In this document: positions 1 through 6,722 of the stretch, piece by piece
How the letters are laid out: every line of letters starts with the position of its first letter
Position numbering within the stretch: the stretch's first letter is position 1
DNA from: Prevotella sp.
GTDB lineage: Bacteria > Bacteroidota > Bacteroidia > Bacteroidales > Bacteroidaceae
DNA: 62,688 nt
Reading direction: 5' to 3'
Assembly (NCBI GenBank): GCA_016285245.1
Contig: JAEEQH010000017.1
Span: forward strand, 1 to 62,688
Made by a program: the position numbers and the translations under genes
The notes under the pieces: model-generated
Database searches by the model: none
The model's input: only the letters and a program-made list of their open reading frames with translations
Told to the model about the DNA's origin: nothing

Positions 1-303
1 GGTCAGCATAATCACCAATAGTTTGCCACCTTGCTTGATGACCTTCAGGTCACTTTGGAAACCAACGCTGGTAAAGAATGCCAGCATAAAGACATCCTTC
101 AATGTACCATCGAACGACACCTCAACATGGAACCAACCATATAGCATCAGGGTTATCAATGAAAAGATGATACCACCGCTTACTGGCGACGGCACACAGA
201 ATTTCTGAAGGAAAGCTACCTTTCGTGTTAAAACCATACCGACGAGGAGGGCTAATGCACCTATGCCGGCAGTCTGTATCATATCCAATTCAATACTTGT
301 CAT
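1..303 (-). CDS. gltS: Sodium/glutamate symporter, N-terminal part (GltS family)
   Basis: Open minus-strand frame of 101 codons that runs off the left edge, so only the N-terminus is present. It begins MTSIELDMIQTAGIGALALL and shows two hydrophobic segments around a VPSPVSGGI motif, followed by a loop and the start of another helix with FFTSVGF. This pattern is typical of GltS-type sodium:glutamate symporters of the inner membrane. It starts 19 bp after the stop of the upstream outer-membrane protein gene on the same strand, so the two are probably co-transcribed. The family call rests on the conserved N-terminal region only; the rest of the protein is outside the window. Confidence 0.8.
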   Translation of the reverse strand, partial: MTSIELDMIQTAGIGALALLVGMVLTRKVAFLQKFCVPSPVSGGIIFSLITLMLYGWFHVEVSFDGTLKDVFMLAFFTSVGFQSDLKVIKQGGKLLVIMLT

Positions 304-322
304 ACTCACTTTCTTGTTATCG

Positions 323-1912
323 TTAGAATCTATACTGCAACCTCATATTGGCAGCATGTCTGTTTACCTTTGCCTCACTACAGAATGCATCAAACATATC
401 ATGCCAGTCAACACCCAAATTCCATTTCCTGCCAAATTGCTTGTTCAGTGACAAGCATCCATACACAGGTACGCCAGTTGCCTCACGTCTTGGCGTCTTT
501 CTGGTATAATATACCACCTGCATGCCTATCTGCCAATCATGAGGGAGATAAGCAGTCGGAGCAAACCGGATTGAAGCGTATGTTCCACTCTTAGCCGTAT
601 ACAGATTTGATCCACCTACCAGACTCAAGCCATTTGCTTTCCAATAAGCCGATGCCCCCAGTACAGTAAAATTCTCGCCATCTTCAACGGCATAATAACT
701 CGCCTCCGTCTGCACAGTCAGCTTCTGCCTGCTATAGGCGTATGCCAGCTTCATCTGGTTAATAGTCCTTTCCACCAGCTGTCCCTTCGTCATCGCCCAT
801 TCCTCATCAGAAAGCGTATTGGCGTTCATAAAGAGGGATTGATAGGAAGGATTATAGTATTTGCGATAATAGCCCAACTGGATCTGATTCCGATTGTCTG
901 GTACATAGATGACGCAGGCATTCGCATTGTCGCGGGTGTCCGAATGCTTTTGACTGATTCCAGCATCCACTAATTTATAGTTATAGAACATCACACGATT
1001 ACCAACTGTCAGCTTCCACTGAGGCAAGGCATAGGTGAACTGCAGATAGATATCATTATTGAAGACATCCCAGCTCCTGTCCATATCCTTTTGTCTGGTC
1101 ATCAGGAAATCCCCCTCAGCACCCAGCATCATCGACAGCCGCTTGGTCAGCAAAGGCGTATTCAGCTCAACGATATACAATTGCAGCTTATTAGATAGAG
1201 CCAGATCACTGGCATACTGATAACCGCCCACGATGAGAAGTTCCGTACCCTGTTCATTGAAGGTGTGGAAGTATCTCGCCCTGCCCATGACCTTACGTGA
1301 CGTCGTAGAAGGATGGTCAAGATATTGCTGGGTGAAATAGGTCAACAGCTTGTTTCTGTCATCAAACCGGTTCGTCATGTGAAGCGTCAGATATTCCTCA
1401 TTCCCATCCTGATGACGATAGGAAGCATTAGCATAGAGATCAGTATGCTGACTGCCGTATAATGCGTTCACAGATCCAATACCAGCAACTTCTTTCCCAA
1501 AGTCTCCCTGTCCTTCCACGAAGCCTTTCAAACTTTCAGGCATTTTCATGTTGATATCCAGCACCCTGCCCATTCCAATGGTTCCCTTCGCAACACCCGT
1601 ATTGTCGCAAACCTGAATCTTGGCGATGTCCTTGGCTTTCATCTGACTCAGAATCAACCTCGTGTCACCGTTCATCGGACAATTGTCGATACGGAGGTTA
1701 TAACTGTCGATGACATCCTCATAACCTGCAATCACCAGCTCTGGCACCATCTGGAGGACATCCATCAGCGACTCTTCCCCCGTCAGTTCCATTCGCTGAG
1801 GATAAATCATCGTCCTGTCTGCCTTGATCTCTATGATGGGCAAACCGCCCTCTGCGAACATCGGGACAGACAGGAGCAAAAAGCTGAACAATATGAGAAA
1901 ATGTCGATTCAT
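323..1912 (-). CDS. TonB-dependent-receptor-like outer membrane beta-barrel protein
   Basis: 529 residues with a signal peptide ending near MFAEGG. A short plug-like region (about residues 40-125, with ESLMDVLQMVP and later IAKIQVCDNTGVAKGTIG) resembles a reduced TonB plug. The rest alternates polar and aromatic residues in beta-barrel fashion and ends in aromatic RLQYRF, the usual terminal signature of outer-membrane barrels. At 529 residues it is far shorter than SusC proteins and lacks their N-terminal carboxypeptidase-like domain. Substrate unknown. It is followed by the gltS-type gene. The start is fixed by the signal peptide; the -7 promoter element lies immediately before it. Confidence 0.65.
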   Translation of the reverse strand: MNRHFLILFSFLLLSVPMFAEGGLPIIEIKADRTMIYPQRMELTGEESLMDVLQMVPELVIAGYEDVIDSYNLRIDNCPMNGDTRLILSQMKAKDIAKIQVCDNTGVAKGTIGMGRVLDINMKMPESLKGFVEGQGDFGKEVAGIGSVNALYGSQHTDLYANASYRHQDGNEEYLTLHMTNRFDDRNKLLTYFTQQYLDHPSTTSRKVMGRARYFHTFNEQGTELLIVGGYQYASDLALSNKLQLYIVELNTPLLTKRLSMMLGAEGDFLMTRQKDMDRSWDVFNNDIYLQFTYALPQWKLTVGNRVMFYNYKLVDAGISQKHSDTRDNANACVIYVPDNRNQIQLGYYRKYYNPSYQSLFMNANTLSDEEWAMTKGQLVERTINQMKLAYAYSRQKLTVQTEASYYAVEDGENFTVLGASAYWKANGLSLVGGSNLYTAKSGTYASIRFAPTAYLPHDWQIGMQVVYYTRKTPRREATGVPVYGCLSLNKQFGRKWNLGVDWHDMFDAFCSEAKVNRHAANMRLQYRF

Positions 1913-1916
1913 TTTG

Positions 1917-1924
1917 CAAATATA
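1917..1924 (-). promoter_or_regulatory. -7 element (TATATTTG) abutting the start codon
   Basis: A perfect TAnnTTTG element lies only 4 bp upstream of the ATG at 1912. Transcription would start at or next to the start codon, which suggests a leaderless or nearly leaderless mRNA for the barrel gene. Confidence 0.5.
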
Positions 1925-2093
1925 CTGTTTTTTCTTTTAATATGGTTCTTATTCCGTAGTTTTTTTATGTTTTTGCAGCATGAAGGTCGTTATAGCCTGT
2001 TACCCTACCTTTCGTTCCCTGCTACATCCCGTCTAAATCCCTGACATGACGGGCTTTTCCCCCTTTCTCCTCTTGGCAAAGAAAAAAGCAGAG

Positions 2094-2151
2094 TTGTACG
2101 CATACCATACAAACAATTGTCGAGCGTACAAAAAACAATATTCAATATTGT
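2094..2151. repeat. Two inverted repeats in the divergent intergenic region
   Basis: TTGTACGC (2094-2101) and GCGTACAA (2124-2131) form an 8-bp inverted repeat with a 22-nt loop. Directly after it, 2135-2151 is a perfect palindrome, ACAATATT-C-AATATTGT. No coding frame with recognisable content covers 1925-2260. The repeats could be a regulator site or a relic of a mobile element end; the sequence does not decide. Confidence 0.4.
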
Positions 2152-2276
2152 AGTATACCAAGGACTGCCAAGGAAATTATGGACCATGTTGGTTACTATA
2201 ACAAACCTCTCTCTTGCTCGCATTTTTATGGGTTTTATTATCTCAGTTTGGGAAGAAATGTGTACCTTTGCCGATG

Positions 2277-2443
2277 GTTATTAGATGTTTGCTACACGGA
2301 TGCTTATAAGCATTTTGCGACATTGAAACACCAGGCTCACGCAAGTAGTTGTAAATCAATGAATGTCTCATTCGAGGAGGTGAAGTAATTCCCTGACTAT
2401 ACTATAGATAATCCGCATAAGTTCATCGCTTATGCGGATTTTT
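2277..2443 (+). ncRNA. Candidate small RNA or attenuated 5' leader
   Basis: A TACCTTTG element (2263-2270) is followed about 140 nt later by a strong terminator (2410-2443), with no credible reading frame between them. A 14-bp perfect palindrome (2300-2313) and a TGTTT/AAACA pairing could form internal structure. The transcript would be about 165 nt. It ends 95 bp before the Cthe_2159-type gene, so it is either a free small RNA or a leader in which termination controls that gene. No known RNA family was recognised. Confidence 0.35.
2410..2443 (+). terminator. Rho-independent terminator
   Basis: A perfect 12-bp stem (2410-2421 with 2429-2440) around a 7-nt loop, followed by a T run in the plus direction. 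The opposite direction has no T tract. It lies upstream of the gene at 2539, so it must end a transcript that starts in the intergenic region. Confidence 0.75.
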
Positions 2444-2538
2444 GTATCCTTCCAAACAGAGACGACACTTTTTTCGTGCGGCCAATTGAACCTTTTCGGG
2501 TTTTGTCCGTCTAACGAACAAATATATTAATCAAAATC

Positions 2539-4065
2539 ATGAGGAAAATACTGTTATGGATGCTGCTGCTCGTGATGGGCAGCACGTGTTATGCGCAGGA
2601 CATTACCATCCGTTATAAAGGTAAGACAGCAAAGGTAGAACAGAAGGTGAAGGACAGCGTGGACGTCAGCGTGGAGGGTGCCAAGGTGAGCATCGACAGC
2701 CGACTGACGGGCCGTAAGCTCACCCTGCGACTGACGGGCCAGAGCACCGACGGACGGCTCGACCTGAAGACTGCCGGCAAGGCGAAGGTGCAACTCGACG
2801 GGCTGACACTGACCAGTCAGGAGGGTGCGCCGCTGTGTCTGAAGAACAAGAAGAAAGTGGAGGTGGTAGCCACCAAGGGCACCGTGAACACGCTCACCAT
2901 CACCGCCTGTCAGGACACCGCCAGCAACAAGGCGGCCACCATCTGGGCCAAGGACAAGCTGCTGCTCTCGGGTAAGGGCACGCTGAACATCGTCGCTACC
3001 GGCGACGGCTGCCGCGGCATCAAGACCAAGAAGGACATCACCATTGAGGAGCTGACGCTGAACGTCACAACATCGGGCGACAACCTGGGCGAGAAGCCCT
3101 TCGGCTTCGGGATGCCGGACTTCGGAGGAGAAATGCCGGACTTCGGCGGCTTCGGCGGCGGTTTCCCGCAGTTTGGTAACGACAGCATCCGGCAGGGAGG
3201 CTTCCAGATGCCCGACTTCGGCGGCGGATTCCCGCCGTTTGGCAACGACAGCATCAAGGCAGGCGGTTTCCAGATGCCCGACTTCGGCGCCTTTGGCGGC
3301 GGCTTCCCATCGTTCGGCAACGACAGCATTGACGGCGAAGGCATAGGCGGCTTCGCTGGCAAGCATAAGTACGTAGCGTCCACAAAGGGTATCGCCTCGA
3401 AGGGTAAGATTACTATCAACAGCGGCTGCGTGACCGTCAGGACCCAGACCGCCGGTGCCGAGGGCATCGAGGGCAAGGAGGGCATCGTCTTCAATGGCGG
3501 CACGGTGGATGTGGTTACGACTGACGATGCCATCAACGCCAACGCCACCATCGAGTTCAATGGCGCCCATGTCACTGCCCGCAGCAAGGGCAACGATGCC
3601 GTCGACTCGAACCCCAAGGGCGGGTTCTTCATGCCCTTCGGCGGTAACAACCAGCAGGACAGCGACCCTGCGATTATCATCCGCGGCGGCACCGTCTACG
3701 CCTGGAGTCAGGTGGGCTCGCCTGAGGAGGGACTGGACTGCGACTTCGCTCCGCTCGTCGTTGAGGGCGGCACCGTCTTCTCCGTTGGCGGCGGTATGGG
3801 CGAGATGCCTTCCGTGCCCACCAACGCTACGGCTCGTCAGTCGACGGCGCTGCTCATTGGTCTTAACGTCGAGAAAGACGAGCCCATCAGCATCTATGAC
3901 GCCAGCGGCACGCTCATCGACAGCGTCACCATACCCTTCTCCTTGAAGCGCAGCGCCAGCCTCGTCAGCAGCCCGGCCTTCAAGGTCGGCAACAGCTACA
4001 CGGTCAAGACCAAGGGTTATGAGAAGACGTTTACTCTCAGCGAGCCCTTCACGACCGTACGGTAA
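2539..4065 (+). CDS. Exported carbohydrate-binding beta-helix protein (Cthe_2159 / DUF4353 type)
   Basis: 508 residues with a signal peptide (cleavage after CYAQ). Repeated beta-strand units such as LDLKTAGKAKVQLDGLTLTS and later GIASKGKITINSG, GGTVDVVTTDDAINA and NDAVDSNPKGG match the Cthe_2159-type right-handed helix; the Clostridium thermocellum founder binds acidic polysaccharide. Residues about 190-270 form a low-complexity insert of a repeated unit close to MPDFGGGFPPFGNDSI. The C-terminus (about 430-508) carries a beta-sandwich-like segment. Probably periplasmic or surface exposed. The gene is 48 bp from the next gene, so the two may be one operon. Its GC-rich codon use leaves a long open antisense frame that is not a gene. 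Confidence 0.75.
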   Translation: MRKILLWMLLLVMGSTCYAQDITIRYKGKTAKVEQKVKDSVDVSVEGAKVSIDSRLTGRKLTLRLTGQSTDGRLDLKTAGKAKVQLDGLTLTSQEGAPLCLKNKKKVEVVATKGTVNTLTITACQDTASNKAATIWAKDKLLLSGKGTLNIVATGDGCRGIKTKKDITIEELTLNVTTSGDNLGEKPFGFGMPDFGGEMPDFGGFGGGFPQFGNDSIRQGGFQMPDFGGGFPPFGNDSIKAGGFQMPDFGAFGGGFPSFGNDSIDGEGIGGFAGKHKYVASTKGIASKGKITINSGCVTVRTQTAGAEGIEGKEGIVFNGGTVDVVTTDDAINANATIEFNGAHVTARSKGNDAVDSNPKGGFFMPFGGNNQQDSDPAIIIRGGTVYAWSQVGSPEEGLDCDFAPLVVEGGTVFSVGGGMGEMPSVPTNATARQSTALLIGLNVEKDEPISIYDASGTLIDSVTIPFSLKRSASLVSSPAFKVGNSYTVKTKGYEKTFTLSEPFTTVR

Positions 4066-4113
4066 GCTGGTCTTCCCCTGCAACTTAAGTCAAACAATCA
4101 ACAATCAAGAAGA

Positions 4114-4722
4114 ATGAAGAAACTGATGAGGGATGTGTTCCCAACGGCGATACTGGCCGGTATCTGTATTTCGATAGGCTGTGTGGTGAACCTGCGCGTA
4201 GGTGGCGTGGCTGGCGCCGTGCTGTTTGCCTTCGGACTGACCACGGTGGTGTATTACGGACTGAAACTCTATACGGGAACAGCGGGTTTCATACGCCGAC
4301 ATGGCGACTGGTCGATGCTGGCGGTGGTGCTGTTGGGCAATATCGTGGGCTGTCTGCTGACAGCATGGATGATAGGCTATGCGCAGCCCGACTGCGTGGA
4401 ACCGGCAGCGAACATCCTGGCCGGACGCCTGACAAAGGGGCCGTGGGCCTGTTTCCTGCTGGCCATCGGCTGCGGCTTCATCATGACAACGGCGGTGGAG
4501 TTTGCCCGCAAGGGAAAGATGCTGACACTACTGCTGGGCGTACCCGTCTTCATCCTTTGCGGCTTTGCCCACTCCATCGCTGACGCCTTCTACTTCCTGG
4601 TGTCGCCAGCCGAACAGCTACTGCGGCCGGAGGTGCTGGTGGTCTACGTCGCCGAGGTGCTGGGCAACTTCGTGGGCTGCAACCTGTACCGATGGACGAC
4701 GTTCTACGTGGTGAAGGAGTAA
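4114..4722 (+). CDS. Formate/nitrite transporter (FNT) family membrane protein
   Basis: 202 residues with about six hydrophobic helices. FNT hallmarks are visible: LLGNIVGC in the middle, FILCGFAHSIADAFYF (the F-x-H-S-(I/V)-A motif with the pore histidine) and a C-terminal GNFVGC. Classical FocA/NirC proteins are about 260-280 residues; this is the compact Bacteroidetes form. It probably conducts small monovalent anions such as formate across the inner membrane. It follows the Cthe_2159-type gene by 48 bp. The link to the xylan locus is not evident, although formate is a usual fermentation product. Confidence 0.75.
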   Translation: MKKLMRDVFPTAILAGICISIGCVVNLRVGGVAGAVLFAFGLTTVVYYGLKLYTGTAGFIRRHGDWSMLAVVLLGNIVGCLLTAWMIGYAQPDCVEPAANILAGRLTKGPWACFLLAIGCGFIMTTAVEFARKGKMLTLLLGVPVFILCGFAHSIADAFYFLVSPAEQLLRPEVLVVYVAEVLGNFVGCNLYRWTTFYVVKE

Positions 4723-4764
4723 GAGAGACGAGGCGCTCGGCTCTGCCGCTTTGGTAAGCAAAGA

Positions 4765-4799
4765 ACGAGGAAGGAGGAACGAGGAAGGAGGAACGAGGA
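4765..4799. repeat. Heptanucleotide tract ACGAGGA/AGGAGGA, 5 units
   Basis: Five exact 7-bp units alternating ACGAGGA and AGGAGGA lie in the spacer between the FNT gene and the ATPase gene. The same ACGAGGA heptamer occurs inside the GH31 reading frame at 49213. Confidence 0.85.
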
Positions 4800-4820
4800 A
4801 TGCAGAAAAACGGCAAAAGG

Positions 4821-4852
4821 TTTGGCGGAACACGGAAAAATGCGTAACTTTG
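4821..4852 (+). promoter_or_regulatory. Consensus Bacteroidetes promoter for the DUF853 gene
   Basis: TTTG at 4821-4824, a 20-bp spacer, then TAACTTTG at 4845-4852. This is the full -33/-7 consensus of the primary Bacteroidetes sigma factor and contrasts with the xylan promoters, which lack the -33 TTTG. Confidence 0.75.
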
Positions 4853-4883
4853 CCAAACAAAACCTAAAACCGAACTAAAGATT

Positions 4884-6470
4884 ATGTTAGACAAAGAACG
4901 GGGGCTGTACATTGCCCACTGCGCCAACGGCGCACTCAGCATCACAGGTAAGATGGCTAACCGCCACGGACTCATAGCCGGTGCCACGGGAACAGGTAAG
5001 ACGGTCACGCTGCAGGTCATGGCCGAGACATTCTGTCAGGCCGGTGTGCCTTGCTTTATGGCCGATATGAAAGGCGACCTCAGCGGCATCTCGCAGGTCG
5101 GAAAGATGAGCGGCTTCATTGAAAAGCGCCTGCCGGAGTTCGGTATTGAGAATCCTGAGTTCCAAGCCTGCCCCGTCCGCTTCTACGACGTCTACGGTGA
5201 ACAGGGACACCCCATGCGTGCCACTATCAGCCAGATGGGGCCACTGCTACTGTCACGTCTGCTGGGTCTGAACGAGACGCAGGACGGCGTGCTGAACATT
5301 GTGTTCCGCGTGGCTGACGAGCGCGGTCTGCTGATTCTAGACCTGAAAGACCTCCGGTCGATGCTCGACTACGTGTCACAGCACGCTAAGGAGTACACCA
5401 CAACCTACGGCAACGTCAGCAGCGCCAGCGTCGGCGCCATCCAGCGTGCCCTGCTACAGCTGGAGAACCAAGGAGCCAACCAGTTCTTTGGCGAGCCGTC
5501 GTTCGATATCTACGACCTGTTGCAGACCGAAGGCGGCAAAGGCGTGATGAGTGTGCTGGCTGCCGACAAGCTGATGATGCAGCCGAAGCTCTACTCCACG
5601 TTCCTGCTATGGTTGCTCTCCGAGCTCTACTCTACCCTGCCCGAAGTGGGCGACCTGGAATTGCCGAAACTCGTGTTCTTCTTCGATGAGGCCCATATGC
5701 TGTTCAACGACACGTCGAAGGCGCTGCTCGACAAGATTGAGCAGGTCATCCGACTCGTCCGCTCGAAGGGCGTCGGTATCTACTTCATCACGCAGAGCCC
5801 GACGGATATTCCGGAGAACATCCTCGGACAGCTGGGTAACCGCGTGCAACACGCCCTGCGCGCTTACACCCCGAAAGACCAGAAGGCCGTGAAGACGGCT
5901 GCCGACACGTTCCGCGCCAACCCTGCATTCAAGACCGACGAGGCTATCATGCAGCTGGAGACGGGCGAGGCCCTCGTCAGCTTCCTTGACGAGAAAGGTG
6001 CCCCGAACGTGGTGGAGCGTGCGAAGGTACTGTTCCCATTGAGTCAGATTGGTGCCGTCACCGAGGGTCAGCGTATGGACATCATCAAGCAGAGCCGCGT
6101 CTACGGCAAGTACGACACGCCGGTAGACCGCGAGAGTGCCTACGAGCAGCTGACGAAAGAGGCCTCCCTACCGACCACCGAAGGGGAGACAACGCCCAGC
6201 AAGAAGACTGATGTGTCCCCCACGGGGGACGACAAGGGGGCCAAGAAGAAGCCCGGCATCATGTCGAAGGTGTGGAAAGCTGTGCTGACAGCTGTCACCT
6301 CGACTATCGCCACCATTCTCGGCACGTGGGTCAGCGAGAAGGTGAGCGGCAAGAAGTCGAAGTCGCGCACCAGCGCCAAAGAGAAGGTGGTGAAGAACGC
6401 CACCAGCGCCGCCACACGTACCATCACCAAGGAACTGACTCGCGACATCCTAGGAAACCTGGTAAAATAA
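4884..6470 (+). CDS. HerA-like ATPase, DUF853 family (YjgR type)
   Basis: 528 residues. Walker A GATGTGKT is at residues 33-40 and Walker [10 protein letters not shown] is at about 263-271 (D268-E269). FITQSP and [20 protein letters not shown] motifs follow, as in the DUF853/YjgR branch of the HerA/FtsK superfamily. Length matches the family (about 500). Cytoplasmic; the family's exact role is not settled. Residues about 442-455 contain a VSPTGDDKG segment encoded by a self-complementary CCCCCACGGGGG sequence, a likely dispersed-repeat insertion in the linker before the basic C-terminal tail. Single-gene transcription unit: its own promoter lies upstream and a strong terminator downstream. 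Confidence 0.85.
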   Translation: MLDKERGLYIAHCANGALSITGKMANRHGLIAGATGTGKTVTLQVMAETFCQAGVPCFMADMKGDLSGISQVGKMSGFIEKRLPEFGIENPEFQACPVRFYDVYGEQGHPMRATISQMGPLLLSRLLGLNETQDGVLNIVFRVADERGLLILDLKDLRSMLDYVSQHAKEYTTTYGNVSSASVGAIQRALLQLENQGANQFFGEPSFDIYDLLQTEGGKGVMSVLAADKLMMQPKLYSTFLLWLLSELYSTLPEVGDLELPKLVFFFDEAHMLFNDTSKALLDKIEQVIRLVRSKGVGIYFITQSPTDIPENILGQLGNRVQHALRAYTPKDQKAVKTAADTFRANPAFKTDEAIMQLETGEALVSFLDEKGAPNVVERAKVLFPLSQIGAVTEGQRMDIIKQSRVYGKYDTPVDRESAYEQLTKEASLPTTEGETTPSKKTDVSPTGDDKGAKKKPGIMSKVWKAVLTAVTSTIATILGTWVSEKVSGKKSKSRTSAKEKVVKNATSAATRTITKELTRDILGNLVK

Positions 6471-6512
6471 TTCATGCTGTGCGGTTGCCGCAACAGGTAA
6501 AGGAAAAAACTT

Positions 6513-6659
6513 GGGACGCCGGTCTAAAAGTTTTTGAGGACGGCGTTAAAGTGTTCCAGGGACGGCGTATAAGTTAAAACGTCGACGACGTTTGATAAAA
6601 CTACGGCGACGTTTGATAAAACGACGACGATGTTTGATAAATCAAAGACGTTGTTTAAC
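6513..6659. repeat. 21-bp tandem array, 7 degenerate units
   Basis: Seven consecutive 21-bp units fill the spacer after the DUF853 gene. The last four are the most alike and share cgacg(t/a)tgtttgat-like cores; the first three share gacggcg. There are no regular spacers and no protein signature. Its period equals that of the unrelated array at 52851. Confidence 0.85.
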
Positions 6660-6685
6660 GATTTCTGTAGAAGAACGAACAACTT

Positions 6686-6721
6686 AACAGAAAAGCCTCC
6701 CGGTTGGGAGGCTTTTCTGTT
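6686..6721. terminator. Bidirectional terminator between convergent genes
   Basis: A perfect 16-bp stem (6686-6701 with 6706-6721) with a GGTT loop. Runs of A and T inside the stem give U tracts in both directions. It serves the DUF853 gene (plus) and the GH115 gene (minus), whose stop codon is at 6723. Confidence 0.9.
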
Positions 6722-6722
6722 A

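Noticed and set aside
2554..4083. A 509-codon open frame on the minus strand opposite the Cthe_2159-type gene.
   Set aside because: Composition is Ala/Gly/Asp/Val-rich with no domain. It mirrors the GC-rich codons of the plus-strand gene, which has a signal peptide and recognisable repeats.
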